This document shows positions 36,264-48,310 of a stretch of 64,000 nucleotides of DNA, piece by piece. The notes under the pieces were generated by a model, which searched no databases, was not told where the DNA came from, and saw only the letters and a program-made list of their open reading frames with translations. Position 1 is the first letter of the stretch, and the number at the start of each line of letters is the position of its first letter. The position numbers and the translations under genes were made by a program. The stretch comes from Calliopum simillimum (taxonomy: Eukaryota > Arthropoda > Insecta > Diptera > Lauxaniidae), in contig OX638368.1 in NCBI GenBank assembly GCA_951812925.1, positions 13,374,287-13,438,286 of the forward strand, given 5' to 3'.

Positions 36264-36279
36264 TTACTCATACGACATG
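36264..36279 (+). promoter_or_regulatory. Dispersed 16-bp motif (16/16)
   Basis: Reads TTACTCATACGACATG. Partner box GCAGCCA at 36335-36341, 71 bp from the motif start, followed by ATTAATAAAA as at the 13788 site. Confidence 0.65.
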
Positions 36280-37005
36280 TATGACAAATATAACAAACTA
36301 TCATTATATTAACTGAAACGAGTTTAATCTTTTAGCAGCCATTAATAAAAATAGTATATTTTCTTAAAACACAAATAAGGTAAAATATTTGGTCTACGTA
36401 AACTTATTTCAGCTTGCATCAGAGTAAAAATAAATCAATGTAAAATTTCAAAACAGACCATAAGTAGCAAGTATTTATAGTGAAGTTTTGCACTTTATTT
36501 TACACCATATAAAAAATGGCTGTTGGACACATGGCTCATCTTTTTTCTATCAAACATCACAATGGTTTTTGCATTATTTTCTTCTGTAATTGCTGGGGCC
36601 CACAGGATCAAATTTTCCATTAAGGATAATTTCTTGCATCGCCCTTGATTTCAAACAATTTTTTCGATGTGAATTCTTTGTGTATTTTTCTCACAGCCAC
36701 CATGCCAACGTGTTTTCCCGAGAGAAAGTGCTGTTAATCCATATTTGCGTAATTTGTTTGTCATTTTCTATGGGTTTGGGATTGTTTAGTGTTTTAGCTA
36801 CATGGCTGGCAATAAAAAACAAGCTTCACGTAATTTAGGCAGCAGAAAATAATGGCATGGAAAACAATGACTAGTAAGCTCGCTAGAATAGGCTATTTAT
36901 GCAGATTGTTCGGTGGCACACCAGGTAGGTAGTCTCGTATGACAAATTCTGACACAAAAAGAATTTACAACAATAAAACTTTTGTTGATTTCTTTAGTTT
37001 ATACG

Positions 37006-37021
37006 TAACTCATACGACATG
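37006..37021 (+). promoter_or_regulatory. Dispersed 16-bp motif (15/16)
   Basis: Reads TAACTCATACGACATG. Partner box GAGGCCA at 37076-37082, 70 bp from the motif start. Confidence 0.6.
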
Positions 37022-37253
37022 TTGGCTCACTTAAATAATTTTATCGAAAAAACTATAAACTAAAGTATTTCTTCAGAGGCCATTTTTAAAATTCAGACAC
37101 ATTTTAGAACAAAGATAAGGAAATATTTCTTACTAAGGGAATTATTTCAAAACCGTATCAGAGCAAAAATAACTTACGAGAAATAATTGTGGCACTCAAT
37201 ATTTTAAAGTCCAGCCTATGAACTATTGATTATATCATATAGAAAAGAACCAA

Positions 37254-37853
37254 GACGTTAATAGGTTTTTATTACAGATATTGGTAAATGGGACGCTTAG
37301 GAAGAAAAAACCGCAAAGTCCTATTACATTAGTGGGTGGAAATCAGAGAGAGGGCGAGTGCACCCTTTAAAGTTTATTCAACATATTTAGCAAAAAAAGT
37401 AAAATTTTGATATATTTACTTGATGGGAATCTTTTTGTAGAGATTTAAATTTCCCAAAATAGCTTATTTAAAAATAAAAAAAATAAAAATTTGAATCCTT
37501 AGGGCAGAAACATGAATAGGCGTTGCTTGATATAAAAAAATGGATAAAACTTCTTTTTAAACTTTATTGAAAAATTTGAAGGGTTAAAAATTTACCAAAT
37601 ATTGCCACTCGAACATGGAAATTTTTTTTACGCGGTCGGAAAAGTTGTCTTACAAAAAACTTGTTTCGGACCAAAAGTACTTAGAACTGTCCAAAGAATA
37701 GGTGAGAATTTTTTCGAATTTCGTGGAGTTTTTCTAGTTTTATTTTTTTACCAAATTTTTGATAAATAATAATATGTCACAAAAATTTCAGTTTTTTCTT
37801 ATTATATATGACCCATTGACCTATTTCTGAAATAAAACCCGTTAACGTCTTCT
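37254..37853. mobile_element. 600-bp foldback/MITE-like element
   Basis: The left end AAGACGTTAATAGGTTTTTA is the near-inverse of the right end (minus AGAAGACGTTAACGGGTTTT), and the match continues through ATTWCAGAWAT.GGTMAATGGG for about 45 bp. A related, more decayed sequence is at 27285-27850. No coding capacity. Confidence 0.6.
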
Positions 37854-39887
37854 GTTTTTTATTTTTATACAAAGAGCTTTATTTTTTAGGATATAATGAA
37901 TAAAAAGAAGCTTATTTGTTTTTTTTTTAATATTACTCATACGACATGTTGCCTTAACTTAATTGACATTTATTCAATAATGGCTATATCGCAAGCCGGC
38001 CACAGATTGACATAAAATATTTTTCTTGAGCGCATAGCAATGAGTAAAATTATTCAAATATAAAAACTAAATACTTCATCGCAGCCAAAATATCAAAAGC
38101 TGAACATATTATAATTAAATATTTTTGAGAACTTTACACGCAAAATTTTTCCTTCAAAAACGTAAATTTATTTGGAAACAAAACAAAGTAAGTAAGTAAA
38201 ACATATTTATAATCATGCTATAAAAATTTGTAGAGATGTGTTACAGGCAGAGTTGCCAAGACAATCATAATAAACTGGTGATGAATATAATCGGGTTATA
38301 AATGGCGAAAAAATTTCTGCAAAAAATAAAAAGAATTATATCGCTCATTTTCAATATTTTGAGAAAATCTACATTAAGTATTTAGTTTTCACCACAAATG
38401 CTTTAATCTGCAATGTCTGGTGACCCTTTAACATAACTGAATTTCTAGTTCGCTGCTACTTTTATTTGTATTTGCAACTTAATTGCACACAGCGGTATTT
38501 TAATAGCATGACACAAATTTACAATTCAAACAAACTTTACAAAACAAGGTGTCACATATATAACTGACATTCACTTCTTCAGTTAGTGGTATTATCTTTT
38601 ATTCTGAGCATCACACTATGCTGTAAAATGTGTAATAGTGTTTCGCAGAGGACTGCATGTGTGTAAAAAAATACATAGATAGGCAGCGCCCACCGAAGCT
38701 AAGGCCCATTTTGGTAAACAATGTAGCATATTGTGTAGAAATATTGTTAATGTTGCCGGCCTAGGAAAATTTGTCTTGCAATTGCAGATTTTTTAAATAA
38801 AACATATGATTTGGACTGAATTTCATTTAAGTTAATGCCAATTAGGGTATGCTTTTAAACGTGTAATGCCCTCAATCCTTTTTCAAAAATAATTTTTATT
38901 TCCTGCTGCTGCCAAACACGTCGTATGTGTAACATTTTATAGTAAAATCTCCGGCAATTTTTTTGAAATCCTTATGTTTTTAAAGTTATATAATTCAAAA
39001 CCGATATTATTTGCGAGCTTGTTCTATAGTACGTTTTGTTGCTACTTATGTGTTCTCTAAAAAATTCAAACTTCATTAGTGGCCACTCAAGGTAAAGGCC
39101 AAAACGAAAACTTTTTTTTTTTTTTTGGTTTTTTAGCTTTGAGTTTTTCTTACATATTTGCTTAATCATTTTTAATCTCTGGCAACATTACACGAAGCAT
39201 GTGCTACTATCGTGCTACTGGAGGTGCTGCACAAAATATGACCATGCCGCATGTATGTATTCTCCTAGGAGGAGCATAGGGCCATGCCGAATGTGCTCGA
39301 CTACAAAAACAACAAAAATTGCACGATTATTTTCCATAAAACAGCACTTACAAAATGCACGTCACATATTTATGCGCAAAGTTTGTAGTTGGCACTAGGT
39401 ATTTTGGCTAAAGTGTTACTAAGGTTTCTATTGTTGTTTGTGTAAATTTTTGTTGTTGTTGCTGTTATTGCTATTATGCAAGTATTCTATACATGTACTG
39501 TTCTTGTAAAGTTAATACAACATTGTGGTTAGTTGGTCCTTGAGCGTTCATGATGTCACTTGATGATGCATTTTGTTTGCTTATGCAAAACTAAGCAGCA
39601 AACGGGCAACGCCATTTTATGTATGTGTTTGTCTTTAGCTTTGACTGTTTCAAATGTTAACTTTGGTATGAAGGCTACACTTTAAAATAAACAGCAACAG
39701 AAACCGTGTGTTAAACTTATGTTATTTTGGGTTTTAATTGCATTTCATTTCCATGCCAGTAAATGGCAGCGTTACTTTGGAATTAAATGACTATTAATTT
39801 TGCGAAGTTTGTGTCTTATACTTAGGTGTTCCTACGCACGGTAAAGCTTTCATACATGGAATGTACTAAGCAAAATGTCAAGTTATG
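37854..39887. other. AT-rich stretch without recognised genes
   Basis: Contains a perfect dispersed motif at 37933 and a two-mismatch copy at 38917. No gene is seen. Confidence 0.5.
37933..37948 (+). promoter_or_regulatory. Dispersed 16-bp motif (16/16)
   Basis: Reads TTACTCATACGACATG. Partner box CCGGCCA at 37996-38002, 63 bp from the motif start. Confidence 0.65.
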
Positions 39888-40232
39888 TCAAAAAAAGTAA
39901 AAATCATGTTTCAAAAAGTATTGGAAAACATCTAAAATATCGGTGAAACTCAAAAAATATCGAAAATTATTGGCAAAACATCTTAAATATCGGTAGAAGC
40001 CCAAAAATAACGGAAAACATCTAAAAAATTGGTTTAAATTCAAAAGTATCGAAAAGTATTGGAAAACTTCCAAAATATCTGTGAAAGTCCAAAAAAGACG
40101 AAAAACATCTAAACTATTGGTAAAAGTTCAAAAGTATTGAAAAGTATTAGAAAACATCTAAAATATCGGTTAGTCCAAAGATATTGGAAAAGACCTGAAA
40201 TATCGAAAAAATTCCAAAAATATCGAAAAGTA
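39888..40232 (+). repeat. Degenerate minisatellite, left part
   Basis: A unit of roughly 45-60 bp built on AAAAGTATTGGAAAACATCT and AAAATATCGGTRAAAGTCCA is repeated many times. It resumes after the mariner at 41505-41640, with a trace at 42040-42100. The open frame on the minus strand (YFRYF-rich) is a by-product of the repeat. Confidence 0.75.
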
Positions 40233-41502
40233 TTGGGTGTACAACTTAAAAACCGAAATTTGACGGTGGATGTCCGTACTAACAAATATCGTGAAAGCTC
40301 GAACTTTATATATATGTCATTTTGAAGGTACATTTGACAGCTGTCAAAATCAGTCAACAAAACAATTTTATCTTGTGTGCATCATTATTATTTTTCACGA
40401 TGAATAACTTCGAAAATTCGAGAAAAAGACAGCATTTGCGGGAGGTTCTGTTGGGTCATTTTTTTGCAAAGAAAACTGCTGCGGAAAGTCATAGTTTGCT
40501 TGTAGAAGTTTATGGCGACGATGCTTTAGGAAAAACACAGTATTTTGAATGGTTTGAATGGTTTGAACGCTTCAAAAGTGCCGATTTTGACATCAAAGGC
40601 GAAGAACGCCCAGGACAGCCAAAAAAGTATGAAGACGAAGAATTAGAGAAGCTACTCGATGAGGATTTGTGTCAAACACAAGACGAGCTTGCTAGATCAT
40701 TGGGAGTGACTCAGCAAGCCATTTCAAAACGTTTGAAAGCCGCCGGATACATTCAGAAGAAAGGTAATTGAGTCCCCTATGAGCTGAAGCCGAGAGACGT
40801 TGAAAGGCGCTTCTGTATGTCTGAAATGCTGCTTGAGCGGATTGTGACTGGGTATGAAAAATGGATCTATTATAACAATCCCAAGCGCAAAAAGTCATAC
40901 GTGAAACCCGGCCAACCAGCCAAATCAACCTCGAAGCCAAATATCCATGGCGCTAAGGTTATGCTGTGTATTTGGTGGGATCAGAAGGGGCCGTTATATT
41001 ATGAGTTGTTGAAATCGGGCCTGACAATCAGCGGTGACCTATGCCGAACACAATTAATACGTTTGAAGCGTGCCATCATCAGAAAAATGCCCGGAAAATG
41101 CGACCAGACACGAAGCAATAATTTTTCATCATGACAACGCTCGGCCGCATGTTGCAAGACCCGTAAAAAACTATTTGGAAAATAGTGGATGGGACGTTTT
41201 GGCTCACCCGCTTTATAGTCCGGACCTTGCTCCGTCTGACTTTCATTTATTTCACTCGATGCAAAACGCCCTCACCGGAATACGCTTCACATCAGAGCAA
41301 GGCATCCGAAATTGGATAGCTTCATTTTTGACCGCCAAGCCGGTGCAATTTTTTTGGGATGGAATTCATAAATTGCCTGAAAGATGGGGAAATGTTGTAG
41401 CTTCCAATGGACAATACTTTGAATAAAATATATTGTAACATTTTTCTACAATAAAGCATCAAATTTCGCTAAAAAATTCCGGTTTTTAAGTTGTACACCC
41501 AA
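40233..41502 (+). mobile_element. mariner-family transposon, full length, inactive
   Basis: Terminal inverted repeats of 28 bp start TTGGGTGTACAACTTAAAAA and differ by one base (position 24). TA flanks the element on both sides (40231-40232 and 41503-41504), the mariner target duplication. Length is 1270 bp, normal for a complete mariner. It encodes one transposase pseudogene. It lies inside a minisatellite. I cannot place the subfamily with certainty. Confidence 0.97.
40400..41426 (+). pseudogene. mariner transposase pseudogene
   Basis: The frame starts at ATG 40400 (MNNFENSRKRQHLREVLLGH). An N-terminal helix-turn-helix half is visible, including QDELARSLGVTQQAISKRL. The conserved WVPHEL-type block is broken: its Trp codon is TGA at 40769-40771, in frame. 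Downstream, LLER joins directly to IVTG, which looks like a loss of about ten residues compared with typical mariners. The first catalytic Asp (in TGDEKW) is Tyr (TAT, 40853-40855). A +1 frame change occurs near 41085-41100. The second Asp (HHDNARPH, 41133-41135) and third (SPDLAPSD, 41238-41240) are intact and exactly 34 residues apart, confirming the DD34D class. A 9-bp duplication gives EWFEWFERF near 40550. It ends at TAA 41426. Several independent lesions mean the copy is dead. Confidence 0.95.
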
Positions 41503-41504
41503 TA

Positions 41505-41640
41505 TTAGAAAACATCTAAAATATCGGTATAAATCTAAAAATTTCAAAAAACATTCCAAATATTGGTTAAAGTTTAAAAGTATTGGAAAATATCAAAGAA
41601 GTTGGTAAAAGTTCAGACACTTATGACGAAAAACATTTTA
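41505..41640 (+). repeat. Degenerate minisatellite, right part
   Basis: Continues the AAAACATCTAAAATATCGGT repeat of 39888-40232 after the mariner insertion. Confidence 0.65.
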
Positions 41641-43610
41641 TCAGGCCAGTTCCGAAATGCATGTGATTTCAATTACATTTTATTAAGAATGATGAGAACG
41701 GTGAGTCGAACGATAAAAAGTACTACAATTTTTTTTGTGGAAAATTTTAGGTTCTACAAATAATATTGAGTTCCATAAGTAAAAGTTACGAAAAACTAGA
41801 TTTTATCGATTATTTATTTTTCGTCAATACAAATCAATATTATTTGTAGAACCTGTAATTCTTTACAAAAGATATACCAATACTTTTTATCGTGTGACTT
41901 TTCATTATCATTAAAAAGCTTCCAAAATGAAAAGTAATCGAAACCACACGAATTACGAAATAGGCATATACATATATTTCGAAAAAAAATCCAAAAGTTT
42001 TAAAAAATGTTGAAATGCATCGATGAGATCGTAGATGTCTTAGTGTATTGAAAAACATTCAAAATATTAGCAAAAGTTCAAAAAAGTCCAAAAATTTAAA
42101 TATAAATGGAAGGTATAAGGACCAAACATTGGCCGCTTAGAGCAAACAACATTGAAACCTAATTTTCATTCAACTTTTATCAAAACTCCTCTGATACTTT
42201 ATCGTTTTTTTTTTTTTTTTTTTTTTTTTGTGAAGTAAGATTTTTACTTTTTTGAGTTTTTGTTAAGAGACTGTTGCCGTTTATTGCACAAAGTTGTTGC
42301 TGTTTTTTACACAAGAGAAGCTCAATTCAATTTATACGTTAAACACCTTTAAAATGAAATGCTATTGCTATTCACTTACTTAATACTTTCTATGCTCTCA
42401 ATTTTTGTTGCAATGCTTTCATACATCATTTTTGCATTTAATACACTTTTACTGCATGCAATTCGGAAATGCTTTTATATTCATTGACTTCCTGTTCATT
42501 CATAAAATTTTTCTTGTACATTGGTCTTTGTGGCTCTGACTTTGATGCTCTAAAGTGGCATGCCGCATTGCAAATGTGCAGCACCTGCTTTAACTTATAG
42601 AATTTTAAATTCGAGATTTTTTATCTACATGCGAGTACATATTTTACACAGGCACTGAATCAACCTCAGTTGCTGAGTATCTGCCACACCTTTACGTTAC
42701 GCCTACTTTGCAAACGTAGCTGTTACATGTTTCTTGCTGTATTCTTTGGTTTTCGAACAGCTGCAAGTGTCGCTCTTAAATTTATAGATATAAGCCATTT
42801 ATATCCAGATGCACGTTTGGCATTGTGTTCGTGGAGAGATTAGTCTACAACTCACCAGCTAAGATATTTTAGATCAAAACTGGAAATATATATAAAAATT
42901 TATTTTACTTCTTTAGAAATGTTATTGATTAGATTAAGATTATCTTTTCGAAAAATTACGATTTATTAATACCTTATTGTTTTCCAATTTTAGCTTTAAC
43001 AATATATTGCTTGGTTCATGGATACACCTCCCTATAATTCTCTTTCTGTTGCTAACCTCAGTCTTGCGTGTTAGCACAAACCCAGCTCGATTTTATGGGG
43101 CGCATTTGAATTATTGGCATTTGAGCATAAAATGGTAGCGTACCTGTAAATGTATTTTACTGAATTTGTAGGTGTCTGTATATATCCACGCCCTTACTTC
43201 AATTGATGCCATGTGAGCTTGCAAATTCCAATTGAAAATGAAAAAGTGCAGCTTAAGTAATATTTGTTGAATCGCAATATGCATAAGCACGCACAGCCAT
43301 GTGGAAAGATTTATTTTATGTATGTTTAGTAAGTGACAAAATCTTTATGAGTTCGTCACCTTTTTTGGAATTTTGACAAGTTTGCTAATGAGCCGTTCTC
43401 TTCTTTGGGTTCTAAAATTTTTATTATTATAATTTTTGTTTGTAGTAGCTTACAAGTTTTTATTTTTGAACCGATATAAACTTTCGTTTATCATAGTTTC
43501 ATGAAATTTTTTTAGGAGCATACATACATTATTAATTCATATATATTAATTCATGTGAATTAAATATTATCAGAGATATTATAAATTAATATTTTTGTAC
43601 ACAAGAAAAA
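41641..43610. other. AT-rich stretch without recognised genes
   Basis: Includes an uninterrupted run of about 25 T at 42205-42229. No gene seen. Confidence 0.5.
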
Positions 43611-43614
43611 AGGA

Positions 43615-44165
43615 CAAAAAAATTTTGGTTCCCACATCCATGGGTACCTACCCTTAGACAAAAAGTCATGAAATGCGTAAAAAATCAAAAAAGAAATAAA
43701 TTTTTAATTTTTGGTTCCGATATCCAAGGGGGGATCCTTGGGTGTAAAAATTTTTTTACACTAAAATGTTGTAAAAAGTTATGAAACGTGTACAAAACAA
43801 GGAAAAAACCAAAAAACAAAATGTTTTTAATATTTGGTTCCGACATCCAAGGTTCCAACAAAAATATTGTAAAAAGTCATGAAACGCGTAAAAAATCAAA
43901 AAACAAAAAAATTATTTTTGGAAACGATATCCGAAGGGGAACCCTTGGGTGAAAAAAACTTCTTTACACTAAAATGTCGTAAAATGTCTGAAACGCATAA
44001 AAAACACAAAAAAATCAAAAAAAAAAAAAAAAAATAAATTTAATTTTTGGTTCAGACATCCAAGACCCTTAGGTTTAAAATTTTTTTAACACTAACATGT
44101 CGTAAAAAGTCAAGAAACGCATGGAAAACACAAAAAAAAAAATTAAAAACTATCAATTTTTCAGT
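43615..44165 (+). repeat. Degenerate tandem repeat, five units
   Basis: Each unit starts near TTTTTGGTTCCGAYATCCAA and continues with TACACTAAAATGTCGTAAAA and AGTCATGAAACGCGTAAAAA. Starts are at about 43622, 43709, 43837, 43914 and 44043; spacing varies with internal deletions. Homopolymer A runs occur between units. Confidence 0.75.
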
Positions 44166-44169
44166 TTTT

Positions 44170-46618
44170 GATACCAACATTTTCACGTCGATTGGTCCAT
44201 CCGTTTGCGAGGCTACAAGCAACAGACCGATATACAAAAATTCGCTTTTCTACAAACACATAAATTATAATTTATCTAATGTTCCCACATAACTCATCTC
44301 TAGAAATTAAATTTTTTCTTCATTATCTTTTGATTTTATATTGACTGGATATTTTGCTACTACTACCAAACAGAAAAAAAAACTATATATTTTAAACGGA
44401 CTTTACTATAAATTTCGAATCGTTCAAAAGATATACATTACATTTCAATGTGGTTTTTTGTAAAAAGCAAAGAACAACCACAATGTACCTTATATATCAT
44501 CAACCATATCATTATTATATTCATGCGTACATATATGTTATAGCATGTCGTATGAGAAACTTTTAGTTTTAAATTATTGAATTTTTATTCATGTTTTTTA
44601 AGCATTCTGAAGCATCTTAGCAAGTATATTATTTTTGTTGCAGAAACTATTGTTGAAAATATTGTGGTGCAGCAGAAAATTCAAGTTTAATACTTGGCCG
44701 CAACAGATTTAGAGCTGCAACTGCTAAAATGTTACAAAACATTTCTATTTCTTTCAAAAATCACTTTAATTTGCTGAAGTCTCTAGTTCGTTTTTCAAAA
44801 GTTAACAAATTACAATATCTAAATATCAACCTTGTTTTCCAATTGGGTTAAATTGAGAGGATGCATTGTCATAAATTTGCCTAAGCCGTGAAAAAAATTA
44901 CATATTTGATTACAAAGAGAATCTTTCACCATTTGAAAAATTGTAGTTTAAAAAATCTTCTGTATATATTCAATGTTTTAACAATATTTTGATCGCTTTC
45001 AGTTATAGCGAGTATATTGAAACTGAATTGGTCTTTAACAGCAACTAAGATAAATTTTTTATTTTTTTGTTTTGTCGATTATTCTTTGCGGTTACTATCA
45101 TCAAAGCTGAATCACTTAACGTTCTTTATCATAACTGTTGATTGGTTGATGAGCTTCAAAATTTTTGCTGCTATCGTTAAGAGTGCGTTACCGATTTGTC
45201 CACATAGTCGAAGTTGAGTTTTCCCATCGAAAGTTGTCAATGTTGCTATTGTAATCATCTTAGAAAAGTTTTCTCAATGCTTAATTCATTTTTGTTGCGG
45301 TTCGTCAAGTATTTAGCAGTGAACCCTTTGATGTCATACGCTTGTGCGAGTGAAAATTTTTTGCTTTCAACTAAATAGCATTTTCGTTCAACTTTGAATG
45401 GATTATGCGGCAGATTAGAAAAGATTAGACAATAAGTTGTTACTTTGAACTTTTCGCTGTTTTTGGAAAAGGTATTTTCTTTTTCTTGTAATGATAAGTA
45501 ATGCCTCTTGATTCATTTACATGCGAAGCAATTTTTGGGATTCTATGAATTGAGAAATGATATGATATAAGGTCAAAAAACACCAAGTCTTTTACATAAG
45601 AGAGTTTGACAAGATTCAGTAAGTTAGGCAAATCATCACTCCCTTGACAGTAGAGTGCTTGCCAAGGCAACGCGTCTACTGTGCTGAAACGTTGACAAAT
45701 CATTAAGTTACTAGCAGACAAAAGCATGCTAGGATCAGTCAGCCTATAGGCTCATAGGTTTTCAAACCACTGATTGAAAAACGTTTTTAAGACAATTCGA
45801 TTACTTACTAGAGGCCTGCACAAGAAATCTTAAAATATAGTGAATTTTTCTTTACTTGCACATCTTACACTGAACTGAAGTAAAGCATATGACCCAAAAA
45901 ATTCAAGGTTCAAATCTTTGCTGTACACATTTTGACACTAAAGTCAACTGCGTCTTAATTCAATAGCATAAAAAAAAATCTGTCTTTTAATGTACTGTAT
46001 TAAGTACACACAAACAAATACTTCAGTGTACTGTATTTTATACAAACAAATACTTCAAGTCAGTTCAAAACATGGGAATGGAAGAAGTGCAGAACAGGTT
46101 AGTAGTTACTTATGTGCATTTTTCGGAAGAATGAGAACGTAAACTAAAAAAGCGCACAAGAAGAGAACAAAAATCTATTTTTGTCACTAAAAAATGACTA
46201 TATGCACTAACCTGAACTGCAGTAAGACAAACAAAAAAACTTGTGTGAAGTGTTTGTTTTTCTGTTTCCATATCCAGATACTATCAAGACACTTTCGCGC
46301 TGCATTAAACTTAAGTAATTGATAAATAAAAAGCGGGCACCAGTCACAATGTATCATAACATGATAAGTCTTAAAACTGTAACAAGACGTCTTGTGCAGA
46401 ACCTTTTGTTTGACATGTGGGTAACCCAAAATCATAAATCACCCGATACTTAATGAAAATTCCCGAAATTTTGCGACAAACTTTATGGCACAATAGGTAT
46501 ATAAAACTTAAATTGAAGTTTTAGGCAAAAGATAACTCAACCAATCAGCCTTTACACAATCTATAAAATCAGCAACTCACAAATTTCACTTAATTTTTTG
46601 TTTTTCTTCTTTTTCTTA
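44170..46618. other. AT-rich stretch without recognised genes
   Basis: Contains a strong dispersed motif at 44544 and a local two-copy repeat with ACAAACAAATACTTCA near 46003 and 46044. No gene called. Confidence 0.5.
44544..44559 (-). promoter_or_regulatory. Dispersed 16-bp motif (15/16)
   Basis: On the minus strand it reads TTTCTCATACGACATG. No partner box is found at the expected place. Confidence 0.5.
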
Positions 46619-46619
46619 G

Positions 46620-46822
46620 TACACCCTCAGGATTAAATTGTGCATCGAATTCAAATTATTTCATAACCCAAAGGAATACAATACCAACACGTCAACAACG
46701 ACAACGCCAAGTTCATGTCATGTATCACGTTCGCATAACGCAGCAAATGCAATTGAAACGATTACGTTAACAATTTACGATAACAATTGTAGTAACTGTG
46801 TTGCATTAACGTATTCACGGAA
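46620..46822 (+). other. Candidate exon with strong acceptor
   Basis: A long polypyrimidine tract (TTTTTCTTCTTTTTCTTAG) ends at 46619. The next 200 bp are clearly less AT-rich than the surroundings and free of homopolymers. One frame from the acceptor (YTLRIKLCIEFKLFHN...STTTTPSSCHVSRSHN) is open to a TGA at 46848-46850, passing a GTATGA donor-like site at 46823. Another frame (TPSGLNCASNSNYFITQRNT...) is open for about 50 codons and ends at TAA 46771. I recognise no family. This is the best exon-like segment in the window but still unproven. Confidence 0.3.
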
Positions 46823-46850
46823 GTATGAGGCAAGGATATTTGTCACGTGA

Positions 46851-47779
46851 ACGTACATATCAATATGACACGGATGGTTGGTTGATGGCATTCCATTGTG
46901 ATTTCAAAGTTTATGCCGATTATGTCTAATGAAACAAAGAGAAAATAACTTGTAAATCACTCGAGGGATTTGCTGACATGCAATTTTGCTGTAGTATGCA
47001 GTAATTATTGCTTGCATTGTTATTGCGCTTTTGCTGTTAGTCTTGTTTTTATTATTGTCCTTTATTATATGGAGAATTTTTTCGAAAGGATTAAAAAGAA
47101 TACTTCAGAAAAATAAATAATGGTTAGTTCTTTATATGACTGAAAGTCGAATGTATAACCATTTTATTTAACATCCAGATTTCAATTATTTAAAAAAATT
47201 TATTTCATGACTTATCCTCAGAAAAACACTTGCTGTCACTCAAACTGTCACAATTGCTCTGTTACTGTCATGGCTCATGTCACACAAATATTTAGCATAG
47301 GGTCAATGTTTGTGTTTGTTGAAATTTTCAGAAAAACTTAGTTTTAAATTTAAAATTTTTAATTTAAATTCTATTTATTTTTACAAAGGTATAAAATGTT
47401 TGGACACTTTATAAACAAATTTATCATTCGTGAACATATTGAGAGAAAAAATTTTAATTAACACCACCATTTGCGGCCGCTTATTCCAATTCTGGTAATC
47501 ATTTTTCAATATTGAGTCTGTGATTTGAGTTTGCACAAATCTTCTTCCAAAGGCCATTCCTTTGATTGTCCTGAGTTAGATCTGTCTGTTTCTGAAAAAA
47601 AGTTTGTACTCACGAGACTTGCACAGGTACGTGAATTTGGTAAGGTTCGTACATTTGACATCCGGATTATTTGTACGTCGTATGTTTTAGCATACCAAAC
47701 CACATTAAAGTGCAAAAAAAATAAAATTTTGGCCTTTGGCTTAGACAAACTTTTTTCAAATCAAAACAACATAAATTTT
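46851..47779. other. AT-rich stretch without recognised genes
   Basis: Nothing recognised. Confidence 0.45.
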
Positions 47780-48310
47780 TAGGGTTGAAACCGGTTATTT
47801 TCCAGAATTATTTTTAAAGTATAACTTTTTGTAACGAAATACAAATTTTTTTATTCAGAAACGCCCAGATAAACTTTTTAAAAATTGCAAAAAAAATTTC
47901 ATGTTTGCCACCTGGTTTTTTTATTTAAAAAATACACTTTAGTCCTAAAATGCTTAGATAAAATTTAAAAAAAAAATTTTAATGTTGTCACCTGGTTATT
48001 TTCCAAAATTTTTTTCAAATTATAATTTTCGTGACTTAATTCAAGTCTTTGATTTCTCATACGCTTAAATAAACTTTTTTAAGAACTGTAAAAAGCTTTC
48101 AAGGTTGCCACGTCTTTTATTTTTGTAAGGTTTGCTTAAGCTATATGTTTAAAAAAAATTAAAGTTTAATCATACAACGCTAAGATAAACTTTTTTAAAA
48201 TCCAACAGGCATCACTCAGTTAATCCATTTAAATACTATGCAAAAACTATGAGGGTGGCCACATGTTTTTTTTTTTTGAGCTTTGTATAGATCATGTGTT
48301 TTAAAAAAAT
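47780..48310 (+). repeat. Degenerate tandem repeat
   Basis: The phrases ACGCTTAGATAAACTTTTT and GTTGCCACCTGGTTTTTTTA recur in variant form about four times (near 47865, 47955, 48055, 48180 and 47905, 47985, 48105, 48255). Spacing is irregular. Confidence 0.55.

Larger units (their letters stand above)
35099..37253. other. AT-rich stretch without recognised genes, motif-rich
   Basis: Contains three copies of the dispersed motif (35305 weak, 36264, 37006). The frame at 36590-36838 begins with TTG and encodes one hydrophobic segment; a CTCACAG acceptor-like site precedes CCACCATGCC near 36700 but the ATG there reaches a stop after 11 codons. Confidence 0.5.

Noticed and set aside
36590..36838. 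82-codon frame with one membrane-like segment and a nearby CTCACAG/CCACCATGCC site
   Set aside because: The frame starts at TTG, and the well-placed ATG near 36702 runs into a stop after 11 codons.
42205..42229. Run of about 25 T
   Set aside because: Isolated homopolymer; no LINE or SINE body next to it.
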